This document shows positions 25,325 through 34,474 of a stretch of DNA of 64,000 bases, one piece after another. Position 1 is the first letter of the stretch, and each line of letters starts with the position of its first letter. The DNA lies in assembly GCA_033852095.1 (NCBI GenBank), contig JAWSVD010000074.1, positions 62,001 to 126,000 of the forward strand. The letters are read 5' to 3'. This stretch comes from CALCKW01 sp033852095. GTDB lineage: Bacteria; Pseudomonadota; Gammaproteobacteria; CALCKW01. The notes below the pieces were generated by a model. That model was not told where the DNA came from. It searched no databases and saw nothing but the letters and a program-made list of their open reading frames with translations. Both the position numbers and the translations under genes were made by a program.

Positions 25325-26431
25325 TCAGTACTTAACCGCGATCAGCAGATCCATGACATTGGTCCCGGTCGGCCCAGTGACAAACAGCTGCCCCGTGTCC
25401 CGCAGAAAGCTGCCCGCGTCGGCGACCGTCAAGGCGGCAGTTGCGCCCGCGGCATCGACCGACGCTCGGCCGAACCACCCGCCAGCGGCGTCCGTCGGGC
25501 CGTCACTGCCGTCGGTGCCCGCCACCAAACCCACCACCGGCTGCCCCGCCAAACGCACCGCCAGTGCCAATGCCAGCGCCTGGTTGCGCCCGCCTTCGCC
25601 TGGATTGTCGGGCAATAACACGGTGGGTTCGCCGCCCAACACGTAGACGCCGGGCTCACCGGCTTTTAACTGAGCGGCCACCTGATCGGCGATGACAAAG
25701 ACATCGTCGTACAGAGACTCCTCATTGCAGCGCACCGTCATACCCTCTTGTTCGAGCACCGCCACAGCCGCTGTGCGTGCCACAGCGTTGCTGGCCACCA
25801 GGGTGTGGCGGCTCGAGTCGCTGAGCAAGCCAATGCCCGAACCGATAACCGCGGGATCGTCACCGGCAACATCCGACAGCAGCCAACTCTCAATGTCACT
25901 GCCGCACAGTTTCTCTAGGCCGCCGCCTTTGATCACGGACAAGCTGCAGCGCACTGTGTTTATCTCGCCGATATCAGCGCCCGCCGCCAGCAGGGCCTGC
26001 GTCTTCTGCTGCAGGGAGGCCAGGCTCTCCCCCGGTATGAGCTTCTCCACCAAGGCCGATGCTCCGCCCGATACCAGTAGCAACACGGGTTGATCGACCG
26101 CACAGGCTTGCACAAAGGCGAGCACGCGTTCGCCCGCGTCCAAGCTGCGCTGGTCCGGCACGGGGTGGGAGGATTCAATTTGCTCAACAGCCGGATTGGC
26201 CTGCAACTCAGCATCACTGTGACCGTCCTTGGTGATCACCAGCGCACGCTCCACGGCGACACCCGCTTGTAACAGGCCCTTCAGCATCGACGGCGCGGCC
26301 TTGCCCACCGCGAGCACGTGCAGCGCCTGCTCAAATTCAGCGCTCTGCGCAGCGACACTCACCGCCCGCTCACCTTTCACTTCATCGACGGCCGACCACC
26401 AAGCCCTCTCGATGCATGCCTCGAAGCTCAT
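25325..26431 (-). CDS. gckA: Glycerate 2-kinase, GckA/MOFRL type
   Basis: A 368-residue DUF4147-MOFRL protein that phosphorylates glycerate to 2-phosphoglycerate. Typical landmarks are LAVGKAAPSML near 41-51, LLVSGGASALVEKL near 118-131, NTVRCSLSVIKGGGL near 159-173 and the C-terminal GEGGRNQALALALA, VAGTDGSDGPTDAAGG segments. Older annotations call these hydroxypyruvate reductase. With the GhrA-like enzyme it forms the hydroxypyruvate-glycerate-2PG end of serine-type assimilation. The 26432-26732 spacer shows no gene. Confidence 0.92.
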   Translation of the reverse strand: MSFEACIERAWWSAVDEVKGERAVSVAAQSAEFEQALHVLAVGKAAPSMLKGLLQAGVAVERALVITKDGHSDAELQANPAVEQIESSHPVPDQRSLDAGERVLAFVQACAVDQPVLLLVSGGASALVEKLIPGESLASLQQKTQALLAAGADIGEINTVRCSLSVIKGGGLEKLCGSDIESWLLSDVAGDDPAVIGSGIGLLSDSSRHTLVASNAVARTAAVAVLEQEGMTVRCNEESLYDDVFVIADQVAAQLKAGEPGVYVLGGEPTVLLPDNPGEGGRNQALALALAVRLAGQPVVGLVAGTDGSDGPTDAAGGWFGRASVDAAGATAALTVADAGSFLRDTGQLFVTGPTGTNVMDLLIAVKY

Positions 26432-26744
26432 GACACGACTCCATTCCTAAACATTTGAGAAAAAAACACCAATAACTGAACAAGCTTAAGAAACTCACTG
26501 CATATCGGCACCCAAGAGCAGCCCACCGAAGTAGCCTTTCCAACTTTTGCCAGCCGCTCTATTACAATTGCCGCCTGATTCAGCACCGCTTGCACACAGA
26601 CAAGCCAACCATTGTATGTGAAAGCTTGTTTTTCTAACAGGCACCGACAAGTAGCTGATCAAAGCACTGGCAAATACGAGCCATAAAGCGTGGCTCGGCA
26701 GATAAACACTCAACGCAGCACACGCGCTGTTCGTGCATCACACG

Positions 26745-27536
26745 ATGACACTATTAATGATGAATGGAAATGCTCAAAACCCAGCGTATATTGCGACGAC
26801 GATGTTCGAGCAAGACCCCTACTTTCGCGCTCGCATTGGCTTCATTCTCTCCGCTACCGATCAAACTTTTCAATCGGACGCTCTGGCTCTGCAACCCGAA
26901 GGGGTGGGCTTGTATTTTACCAGACTGGCCGAAACCTCCTTCGATGGGCTGCTGGACAGCGCTGATTTTGAACAAGCAATGGCCAGTGTCAGCGATGTCG
27001 CGCGCACGCTGTTACCCGCCGGTGGCTTGGATGTCGCCAGTTATGCGGGCGAAGAGTTGATCAATCAGATCACCGCGCCCTATTTAAACAAGGCACTGCA
27101 GCTCGGTGCCCAAGGCTCACTGGTCTCTTCTTGTTATGCTGCCACCCGTCGTGCGCTGCGGGCAGTCGACGCTAAACGCATCGTGATAGCGACCGGAAAA
27201 ACGGGCCCACGGAACCAAGCAACGGTCGACATGTTCAACGCCTGCGGCGCTGAAGTGCTGAGCATTCAAGGCTTAAACCTCAAAAACCAGGCTGATCTGG
27301 GCCGCCTCTCACACGCCTACATCCGTGACTTCAGCCTCTCGGTAGACCGTGCGGACGCCGATGCGATCATCATCAGCTCCCACGCGATGCGCGCCATGGA
27401 AATTGTGGATCAAATTGAACAAATTGCCGCTAAACCCGTGCTCTGCTCTAACCAGATCACCATTTGGGACGCCTTTCGATGCGCCGGCATCAGCGATAAA
27501 TTTCAGGGTTACGGCAGCCTGCTGCGCTGCCACTGA
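26745..27536 (+). CDS. Aspartate/glutamate racemase superfamily protein (maleate isomerase/arylmalonate decarboxylase-like)
   Basis: A 263-residue protein matching the AMDase/maleate cis-trans isomerase branch. Near the start it has RIGFILSATDQTFQSDAL (the family's RIGLLLPSSN-like strand) and two candidate active-site cysteines, in LVSSCYAATRRAL and near the end in KPVLCSNQITIWDAFRCAG. Substrate cannot be read. The start is uncertain; ATG at 26745 is taken, a GTG at 26733 gives four more residues. A small terminator-like hairpin follows at 27600. Confidence 0.75.
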   Translation: MTLLMMNGNAQNPAYIATTMFEQDPYFRARIGFILSATDQTFQSDALALQPEGVGLYFTRLAETSFDGLLDSADFEQAMASVSDVARTLLPAGGLDVASYAGEELINQITAPYLNKALQLGAQGSLVSSCYAATRRALRAVDAKRIVIATGKTGPRNQATVDMFNACGAEVLSIQGLNLKNQADLGRLSHAYIRDFSLSVDRADADAIIISSHAMRAMEIVDQIEQIAAKPVLCSNQITIWDAFRCAGISDKFQGYGSLLRCH

Positions 27537-27599
27537 GGCGCAGACTGAGGCCTTGAAAGGCCAAGCCAGTGAAGTGAAAGCTGAGTAAACAACACAGCA

Positions 27600-27624
27600 C
27601 CAGCACCTCGCTGGCTTTTAAAAA
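27600..27624 (+). terminator. Weak terminator after the racemase-like gene
   Basis: CCAGC (27600-27604) and GCTGG (27610-27614) form a 5-bp stem followed by CTTTTAAAAA. Short stem, so only moderate support. The rest of 27537-27961 shows nothing I recognise. Confidence 0.45.
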
Positions 27625-27961
27625 TCGCAAGCGCAGAGTTCCCCCTTCAAATTAAACACGCAGTTAATATTCAGTGTCGCGTGAGTCCTCTTGAAAACAG
27701 CGTGATCCTTGAGTTTTTCGTGGCTCGCACCTGGCTATCAACCGCACTACTCAGCGTTCAGTTGAATTGAACACACAGCTTAGAATCGACGCTCAGAAAA
27801 GGTTTTCCCGTCGCTGACCACAAGAAATCCCACCCGAGACATTTCGCAACACGCGTTAGACTCAACAGGCCTGCCTCCCTTTCGGGGGTATCTCCAACGA
27901 CCCGCACAGTCGCGGCCTGAATCCGGCATGCTGGGGAGATCACTTCAGCCGCGGGCTCATT

Positions 27962-29191
27962 ATGCAAAACCACCCTTTGCGCAACCTGATCATCCAAGAG
28001 GTTCATGCGCGCCCTTTTTACAATTTGCACGCACCGCTGGCGCAGTGCCATATTGCCGTTGCCTACAGCCCCGCTGAAAGGGCCGTGACCGCACAGCACA
28101 TACAACAGCTTGCGCCACAACTCGGTCTCGATGCACAGCCAGCGGACAGTGGCTTCTTCTTTTGCCGCAACAAAGAGTGGGCACTGCGTTTTGAGCCGCA
28201 CACGGATTTTTTCACTGTGACGCTCTACAAACTGCAGCAATTGACGCCGCCACGCTTCCCACAGGACTGGCTCGACAAGCTGCCCGGGCAGCTGCTCTGT
28301 GGCATCGAACTGATACTGCGGGACGAAACCACGGATTACCCCGCCGACCGGGAATACACAGTGCAGTCTCTGGCCGACGGCACGGCCCGCATTCACACGG
28401 ACTTTCTGCCCACGGGCAACCAGCGCTTCAATCGTTTTATCGTGCAAAGCCTCGGCATTCAACCCGCCCAGACAGGAAGACTGCTCAATCTTCTGTGTGA
28501 AATCGAGACCTATAGACACGCCGCGATGCTCTCTCTGCCGATGGCCCGCAAGCAAATGCCGCAAATCACGGAATACGACCAACAACTGGCGCAGATAGCA
28601 GAGCGCGCCACGCTGGACGAAGAACCCGGCGTCTTGTTGCAAGAGCTGAGCGCCCTCGCGGCATCAGTCGAAGCGCTTTCTGCGCGTTCAGCCAATCAAT
28701 TTTCCGCCTCAGAGGCCTATTTTAATCTCGTCGACCGGCGTATCAAAGAACTGCGAGAGCACCACGAACCAGGCTTGCTCAACATCGCTGAATTCATGGA
28801 CCGTCACCTCGTGCCCGCGCGGGACACTTGCAGAGCCTGTGGCACGCGCATCGACCGCCTCTCCAACCGCATCGCGCGCACAACCGATTTGATACGCTCC
28901 CAGGTCAGCCTCAATCTCGAGAGCCAGAACCGAGATCTGCTGACCGCCATCAACCGCCGCACGGACCGTCAGCTGCGCTTACAAGCCAAGGTCGAAGGCC
29001 TCACCGTTATCGTGGTCACCTACTACGCCTTCGATCTACTGGAGCGGAGTATCCGCAACATTTTTCCCACGGGCTATTGGGAAGATTTGAGCTTGAAACT
29101 GCTGAGTGCAGTCGTGCCCTTCATCGCGCTCGCACTGTACCTGCACGTGAGGAAGTTGCTGCGAGACTTCAGCGACACTGCCGATCAGTAG
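27962..29191 (+). CDS. DUF3422 family protein, predicted membrane protein
   Basis: A 409-residue protein fitting DUF3422. The N-terminus reads HPLRNLIIQEVHARPF, a good family hallmark, and the C-terminal third has two hydrophobic helices (about 340-355 VIVVTYYAFDLL and about 375-395 LLSAVVPFIALALYLHV) after a long coiled-coil-like helix (about 255-330) with NRIARTTDLIRSQVSLNLE. A DUF3422 protein with this membrane tail resembles CorA-like transporters; that is a structural analogy only. Function unknown. Confidence 0.8.
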   Translation: MQNHPLRNLIIQEVHARPFYNLHAPLAQCHIAVAYSPAERAVTAQHIQQLAPQLGLDAQPADSGFFFCRNKEWALRFEPHTDFFTVTLYKLQQLTPPRFPQDWLDKLPGQLLCGIELILRDETTDYPADREYTVQSLADGTARIHTDFLPTGNQRFNRFIVQSLGIQPAQTGRLLNLLCEIETYRHAAMLSLPMARKQMPQITEYDQQLAQIAERATLDEEPGVLLQELSALAASVEALSARSANQFSASEAYFNLVDRRIKELREHHEPGLLNIAEFMDRHLVPARDTCRACGTRIDRLSNRIARTTDLIRSQVSLNLESQNRDLLTAINRRTDRQLRLQAKVEGLTVIVVTYYAFDLLERSIRNIFPTGYWEDLSLKLLSAVVPFIALALYLHVRKLLRDFSDTADQ

Positions 29192-29302
29192 CGCAAAGCC
29201 CGCGAACGGGGAAAGTCCATTCACGGATCATGTTGCTGCCTACTTCGCCAATTCACGACCCTATGAACTTAAGAGTGCACCCACGCCGGGGGGCAGGGTC
29301 GG

Positions 29303-29344
29303 GCCACGTTGGTCGCGCCACGTTGGTCGGGCTACCTTGGTCGA
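29303..29344. repeat. Three tandem copies of a 14-bp repeat
   Basis: GCCACGTTGGTCGC, GCCACGTTGGTCGG and GCTACCTTGGTCGA follow each other (29303-29316, 29317-29330, 29331-29344). Lies in the 547-bp spacer 29192-29738, which otherwise shows only the leader ORF near its end. Confidence 0.75.
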
Positions 29345-29646
29345 CCCAAGCCGCGCAGGCCAAGGCAGCAGCTGATCAGCTTGCATTTCCATGGCTTGTA
29401 ATACACGATTCGAATTGGACGTGACGAACAGCTAGCCAGTGACAGACGAATTTCTCGCCAAAGACCGCGCATTCACCTGTCACAAGTTCGTTCGTAACTA
29501 ACAACAACTTGCAGCAGATGTCACAACACACCGACAAAAGCCAACGCCAACCCAACGCCAAACATTGCAATTAAGCGATGCCCCTGTTAACTTTTTGCCG
29601 GTGCTGTTTAAGTAGTACCCCGTTCCAGTTGTATCAAGGAGGATTC

Positions 29647-29742
29647 TTGTTCGGCCAAGTCAGCGTAAAACAACACCTGGGCAAGGTTAAGTTCGCAACA
29701 GCCCAGATTCAAACACCGGTTGCTCAGGTAAAAAAACCTTGA
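29647..29742 (+). CDS. Leader ORF of 31 codons ahead of the response regulator
   Basis: TTG-started frame with a full AGGAGG ribosome site four bases before. It ends with TGA that overlaps the regulator's TTG start as TTGA, the arrangement of translational coupling. The 31-residue product is Lys/Gln/Val-rich with no membrane segment; I recognise nothing in it. The strong ribosome site here, versus the poor one in front of the regulator, suggests the regulator is translated through this leader. Confidence 0.5.
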   Translation: MFGQVSVKQHLGKVKFATAQIQTPVAQVKKP

Positions 29743-30377
29743 GCGAACACACAAAAGCCCCGTTGTCCGTGCTCGCCGCTGATGATCATCAGATCTTTCT
29801 GCAGGGCCTCTGCAGCCTTTTTATACAGATTGAGAATTACCAGCTGATCGGCACCTGCACCAATGGCGACGACTTGCTGGGCCTCGCCAAGTCTGAGGCC
29901 CCCGCTGTTGTTTTACTCGATCTCTCCATGCCAGGGCCCGGTGCCACCGCGCTGTTGACGGAGCTGCTGCGCATCAACCCCGCTGTTAAGGTGGTTGCGT
30001 TGACTTTGCACCTTGATGCCGCGCGGGCGAAGCAGCTTTTCTCCCTGGGCCTCGCCGCCTACGTGCTCAAGGAGTCAGCCTTCCACGAGCTCATCATCGC
30101 ACTGGACACGGTGGTGCACGAGGAGCGTTACGCATCCCCGGCCCTGCAGGCTGCAATGAATGGCGATCAGGCGGCTGCAGAGCCCCTCACCGGCCGCGAG
30201 CTGATGGTGCTCGATGCCGTGGCTCGGGGCATGAGCAACAAGGAGATTGCACGTGAACTCAGCATCAGTGAACGCACGGTGCGCTTTCACCTGTCCAATA
30301 CCTTCAGCAAATTGGACGTGGTGAGCCGTTCCAGCGCCGCCGCGAAAGCGCTCAGCTTGGATCTAATCCGTATCTGA
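29739..30377 (+). CDS. NarL/FixJ-type LuxR-family response regulator
   Basis: A 212-residue two-component regulator. The receiver domain has the acidic pair ADDH near 15-18 and phospho-acceptor Asp in VVLLDLSMPGPG near 60; the LuxR helix-turn-helix is at about 150-205 (LTGRELMVLDAVARGMSNKEIARELSISERTVRFHLSN, given by position). TTG start, overlapping the leader ORF stop. Converges with and overlaps by 15 bp the histidine kinase that is its likely partner. Targets unknown. Confidence 0.9.
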   Translation: MSEHTKAPLSVLAADDHQIFLQGLCSLFIQIENYQLIGTCTNGDDLLGLAKSEAPAVVLLDLSMPGPGATALLTELLRINPAVKVVALTLHLDAARAKQLFSLGLAAYVLKESAFHELIIALDTVVHEERYASPALQAAMNGDQAAAEPLTGRELMVLDAVARGMSNKEIARELSISERTVRFHLSNTFSKLDVVSRSSAAAKALSLDLIRI

Positions 30378-32234
30378 CAAGCGCTGCGGGAAGAGTACTT
30401 CAATTTCGCTGCCACCGCCTCTGCGCGATCTAAAGACCACTCTGCCACCGAGCAGCGCGGCCCGTGCTTTGATGTTCTGCAGGCCGTAGTGCCCCCCCGA
30501 GGTGCTCACGGCTTTTGCGGGGTCGAATCCCCTGCCATTGTCGGCCACACACAGCGTAACCATGCGCGTATTGCTGTGCATATCAATGCGCAGCTTTTCA
30601 GCCTTCCCATGCCGAATAGCGTTGTGGATGCACTCTTGAACAATACGGTAGACATGGTGACGCTGCTCACTCGGCAGCAAGATATCCTGCAAATGCAACT
30701 CAAACTCAAGCTCGTTTCTCTGCTGTAAATCGCTGCACTCTTGCTGAATCAACTTGTTCAGTTCTACCGCATCGGTGGGACCGCTGAGCTCTCCCAATGC
30801 ATGCCGCAGATCCACGATACTGGCGTCTATCTCTTTGTTTAAATCACTCAGATAGTCTGAGTCAGCCTGCTGGCGCGCCAGGCTGAGCAGCAGCTTCGAC
30901 GAAGCCAGACGCTGGCCAATGCCGTCGTGTAAATCGCGCGACACGGCTTTCCGGGATTCTTCTATACGGCGTAGATAACCCTGCGTGGCGGCGCTGAAAT
31001 CCCGGCGCAATTGCCACAGCGCTTGAAAATAGGCAATCAGCAAGGCGAAGCGAAACACCACGCTGCCGATCTGGATATTTCGGTGCGCCCAGACATCCGT
31101 CGGCAACCACTGGGTACGGATGCTGAGCATATAGACAAGCAGCCCAAGTAACTGGGCGACACCGCCGGTGCGCCGATCTCTGACAGCCAACACGGCGCAA
31201 TACAAGGCGTAAAAAAGTGCCGCTGGAACCAGTAAGCTGCACGCCTTCCACGCCAGCGTTTTGGCCCATTCGCCGACGCCAGGCGCCAAAACGATGATGA
31301 CCGCCAACACCCAAACAATCCCTAGGAGCTGCATCAATCGGGTTGGGATATCACGCTGTTGAGCCCAAAAATACAGGGCATTCGCCAGCGGCACCAGCAG
31401 CATTGAGGCCATAAAAAGCTGATCAGTCGGTAGCCAGTGAAAACGCAGCAAATACAGTAAATCATGGCCCACTGAGCCCATGAACAACAACAGGCTGCCC
31501 AGCAGCAACCAACGAAATTCAGGAAAGGGATAGACCACACCTCGCAGCAAAAATACAATCAAGACCAGATCGGCAAAACCCAGCACGATCATCATCACGT
31601 CGATCGCCGCTATGCGGACCACTGAAGCCGTGCTCTGGGCTTCAAGCGTTGCGGCATTGGCTATGCACACGCCTTCGCGGTGGATACCAGATGCCCCAGG
31701 AAACAGCGCGCCCCATGTATCAGCGAAGCCAATGTACACGCGTATGGCAAGCGTATTCTGACCCTGCCGCAACAGCTCAGGCGCAATTGGATACAGACGC
31801 GGCAGGGATTGTGGCTGGCTGTTGAAAAACTGCCAGGGCTCGCCAAAGCGACCCAGGCCACCAATTTTTTCACCGTTGAGCCAGGTTTCATCGGCGCGCC
31901 TGACCCCGCCGATGAACAGAGCGAGCGGCTCGGCAGCACGCTGATCCCAATCGAAGCGCAAGCGGTACCAGCCGACAATGCCAGCCGCCGGGTTCAAGCG
32001 CAGCAGAGCGGGAACATCCACCGCCTGCCAATCGCTGTGATCAAAATCTGGGATCTGCCAAGCGCGATTATCGCCCTGTTGAAAGACCCAATCTCGATCA
32101 AAACACGCCGACACAGCCTCCTGCGCGGCAACTTGAGTTGAGCAAGCCATCACACAAAACAACATTGTCAGCAGGACTCTACTCTGCACCCATTTCACTG
32201 CATGCCACCGGTTTCTAGAGGTTTTTGATTGCAT
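30363..32234 (-). CDS. NarL-type sensor histidine kinase with an extracytoplasmic galactose-binding-like domain
   Basis: A 623-residue sensor. A signal-anchor (about 18-38) leads into a periplasmic jelly-roll domain resembling GH2 sugar-binding folds (WYRLRFDWD, ETWLNGEKIGGLGRFG near 90-140), followed by seven or so membrane helices of the 7TMR-DISM type (about 210-390), then HisKA_3 with the phosphorylated His in SRDLHDGIGQRLASSK near 425 and an HATPase domain ending with CVADNGRGFDP and GGHYGLQNIKARA. Start at 32234 (ATG) taken because it gives a proper signal anchor; longer reading adds 48 residues. Adjacent response regulator at 29739 is the probable partner. Confidence 0.88.
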   Translation of the reverse strand: MQSKTSRNRWHAVKWVQSRVLLTMLFCVMACSTQVAAQEAVSACFDRDWVFQQGDNRAWQIPDFDHSDWQAVDVPALLRLNPAAGIVGWYRLRFDWDQRAAEPLALFIGGVRRADETWLNGEKIGGLGRFGEPWQFFNSQPQSLPRLYPIAPELLRQGQNTLAIRVYIGFADTWGALFPGASGIHREGVCIANAATLEAQSTASVVRIAAIDVMMIVLGFADLVLIVFLLRGVVYPFPEFRWLLLGSLLLFMGSVGHDLLYLLRFHWLPTDQLFMASMLLVPLANALYFWAQQRDIPTRLMQLLGIVWVLAVIIVLAPGVGEWAKTLAWKACSLLVPAALFYALYCAVLAVRDRRTGGVAQLLGLLVYMLSIRTQWLPTDVWAHRNIQIGSVVFRFALLIAYFQALWQLRRDFSAATQGYLRRIEESRKAVSRDLHDGIGQRLASSKLLLSLARQQADSDYLSDLNKEIDASIVDLRHALGELSGPTDAVELNKLIQQECSDLQQRNELEFELHLQDILLPSEQRHHVYRIVQECIHNAIRHGKAEKLRIDMHSNTRMVTLCVADNGRGFDPAKAVSTSGGHYGLQNIKARAALLGGRVVFRSRRGGGSEIEVLFPQRLSDTD

Positions 32235-32484
32235 CCATGCGAGAACTCTGTCCAATAATCGCGCCCATTCAATCGGTCCGAACCGCCTTATCAACACAAG
32301 CTCGGAGATTGCTTCAAAACACGGCAACGCGCTTGAGCTGCCACCGAGCCATTGAAAGCTAAACAGCTTTCGGCGCATCCGCGCGATTGAAGAACGGCAG
32401 ACTGTTCAGTCTGATCAGCCCACGGCAAATGACTGCAATTCACGCTGCCAAGAAAATTTTAGGGCGGGCTAAGGCCCGGCACAA

Positions 32485-32500
32485 CTGTCGTGCACGACAG
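32485..32500. promoter_or_regulatory. Perfect 16-bp palindrome upstream of the sensor kinase gene
   Basis: CTGTCGTGCACGACAG reads the same on both strands. It lies 250 bp upstream of the kinase start and 84 bp beyond the end of the TrmB-like gene, in the 350-bp spacer 32235-32583. It could be an operator. Nothing else is seen there but the short terminator at 32559. Confidence 0.4.
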
Positions 32501-32558
32501 GTTAGCAAGGCCACAGGGCGATAACAGGAAACCAAACCGCGACACCCCTGCGGCTGCC

Positions 32559-32581
32559 GCAATATAAAGCCCTGCCGAGGG
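32559..32581 (-). terminator. Short terminator after the TrmB-like gene
   Basis: CCCT (32570-32573) and AGGG (32578-32581) form a short stem, followed on the minus strand by CTTTATATT. It begins 3 bases after the TrmB-like stop. The stem is only four pairs, so support is weak. Confidence 0.4.
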
Positions 32582-32583
32582 TT

Positions 32584-33237
32584 TTAAAGCGATGCACTCA
32601 AGCGCCAAATCTGTTGACCACTGCGGTCGTATTTGGCTTCAAAAGGTGTCAGGGGTGCAGAGACAGACATCGGCGCCAGCGCTGATTCAAAACCGTGCAG
32701 TTGCAGCGCCTGTTGAAATTCCAGCGCGTACAGCCGCCAATTGGTGCGCAGCTCCAGCTCTCCGCCCAGGGCCAGCATCGCCGGGAAAACGGGCGCACCG
32801 TGCCAGCGACGCCCTAGGTGGGCAGACTTTGGCCAGGGGTTGGGGTAGAGAATGTAGTGCTTTTGCAGGCGCCACTGCGCATCCCGCGCCAAGCGGTAAA
32901 AATCATTGAGATCTGCGCGCAATAACAACAGATTATCAGGCCTGGCCTCATGCTCCTTGCCCAGTCGGTGCGCCGACTTGTCGACCCCGATCACGGCACT
33001 CGCCGGGTGCGCTTCGGCGATGAGCCGACTGCTCTGCCCCACGCCGCAGCAGGCGTCGAAGATCAACGGGCGCTCGCCCTGCTGCTCGCGCCAGCGCTGC
33101 GCCTGCTCAAACGCCTGCACGGAGTGCTCGCTGATGGGCTTGGCAAACAGCGAGCGCCGGTGCTTCAGAACCGTCACTTCTAGGTTCTTATGAATCCCCT
33201 CTTGGTTCGAGGTGACGGATCGAGATAATGCGTCCAA
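32584..33237 (-). CDS. TrmB-like SAM-dependent methyltransferase
   Basis: About 217 residues with a Rossmann methyltransferase core: FDACCGVGQSSRLIA (motif I, near 60) and the TrmB signature NPWPKSAHLGRRWHG (near 140), which in tRNA (guanine-46-N7) methyltransferase binds substrate. It differs from canonical TrmB in motif I (FDACCGVGQS) and in lacking a plain N-terminus, so it may be a paralogue with another target. Start is unclear: TTG at 33237, 14 bp after the preceding gene's stop, is taken because an earlier start would overlap that gene. Confidence 0.7.
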   Translation of the reverse strand: MDALSRSVTSNQEGIHKNLEVTVLKHRRSLFAKPISEHSVQAFEQAQRWREQQGERPLIFDACCGVGQSSRLIAEAHPASAVIGVDKSAHRLGKEHEARPDNLLLLRADLNDFYRLARDAQWRLQKHYILYPNPWPKSAHLGRRWHGAPVFPAMLALGGELELRTNWRLYALEFQQALQLHGFESALAPMSVSAPLTPFEAKYDRSGQQIWRLSASL

Positions 33238-33250
33238 CGGGCGGTTTTCC

Positions 33251-34474
33251 TCAGTGGGAGACGGGTTCGTGCGCCTCGGGTTGCATGTCCAAGTGCAGAG
33301 TATCGCCCAGATAGGGGTGGGCCTGCACCACTTCGTCATCCAGCTCTATGCCCAGACCCGGCGCCGTTGGCGGGATGACGTAACCCGCCTCCCATTCGAT
33401 GGGCCGCTTCAGCAGCTTCGCCTGGAAGCCGTCCCAGCGCTGGATACTCTCGAGGATAAGGAAATTCGGGGAGCAGGTCGCCAGCTGGACATTGGCAGCC
33501 CCGACAACAGGTCCGCAGTAGAGGTGTGGCGCAATGTGCGCCTGGTGCACCTCAGCCAAAGCGGCAATTTTCTTTGCCTCAAGAATGCCACCAACCCGGC
33601 CCAGGTTCATCTGCACAATGGACGCGGCACCCGACTCGAGTACCCGTGCGAATTCGTATTTGGTACAGAGCCTTTCGCCGGTCGCGATAGGCACAGAGGT
33701 AAACCGTGCCACTTCAGCCATTAACTCGGGGCGCTCAGGCGGGATGGGCTCTTCGAACCACAGCGGGTTTGTGGACTCGATCATGCGCGCCATGCGCTTG
33801 GCGCCGGACACAGAAAACTGCCCATGTGTGCCAAACAGAATATCGGCCCGGGTACCGACAGCCTCGCGGATCCGCTGACAAAACAAGGCGCTGCGCTCCA
33901 AGTCCTCCAACAGCGGCTGATGACCGTCGTAGATAGTGTAGGGTCCCGCCGGGTCAAACTTTACAGCTGTGAAACCCTTGTCCACCCAGTCCAATGCGAG
34001 CTGTGCCGCAGTGTCAGGATCACTGTAGACCCGCGCACTCTCTTCACTTGCCGCGTGCGCATCAGTCTCACCCGGCGGGTACAAGTAGGTGTAGCTGCGC
34101 AGCCGCTGGTGCACGCGCCCACCCAGTAGCTCGTAGACCGGTTTGTCCGCAGCCTTTCCGATGATGTCCCAGCAGGCCATCTCTATACCGCTCAAGACCC
34201 CCATCACGGTCACATCGGGCCTATGGGTAAACCCCCCGCCGTAGACGCGGCGCCACTGTTTTTCCACGTGGTGCGGGTCCTGCTCCGCAAAATAGCGCGC
34301 AAACATCTCCACCGCCATTTGCGCCACCAGATGAGGACCGAAGGTGGCGTTGTAGATCTCCCCGATGCCTTCCACGCCGCAACTGGTGCGCAGCCGCACA
34401 AAGATAAAGTAACGCCCGCCGCGCCGGGGCGGTGGGTTGCCGACGACCATCGTCTCTATGGTTTGCAGTTTCAT
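33251..34474 (-). CDS. Mandelate racemase/muconate lactonizing enzyme family protein (sugar-acid dehydratase-like)
   Basis: A 407-residue enolase-superfamily enzyme. The barrel shows a Lys-x-Asp pair (VKFDPAGPYT) near 185, His in FGTHGQFS near 220, the metal-binding Glu residues in WFEEPIPPE near 250 and IATGERLCTKYEFAR near 275, and APHLYCG near 325. The KFDP/HGQF pattern recalls galactonate or mannonate dehydratases rather than K-x-K racemases. Substrate not determinable. Start ATG at 34474 is preferred. The TrmB-like gene follows after 14 bases. Confidence 0.87.
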   Translation of the reverse strand: MKLQTIETMVVGNPPPRRGGRYFIFVRLRTSCGVEGIGEIYNATFGPHLVAQMAVEMFARYFAEQDPHHVEKQWRRVYGGGFTHRPDVTVMGVLSGIEMACWDIIGKAADKPVYELLGGRVHQRLRSYTYLYPPGETDAHAASEESARVYSDPDTAAQLALDWVDKGFTAVKFDPAGPYTIYDGHQPLLEDLERSALFCQRIREAVGTRADILFGTHGQFSVSGAKRMARMIESTNPLWFEEPIPPERPELMAEVARFTSVPIATGERLCTKYEFARVLESGAASIVQMNLGRVGGILEAKKIAALAEVHQAHIAPHLYCGPVVGAANVQLATCSPNFLILESIQRWDGFQAKLLKRPIEWEAGYVIPPTAPGLGIELDDEVVQAHPYLGDTLHLDMQPEAHEPVSH

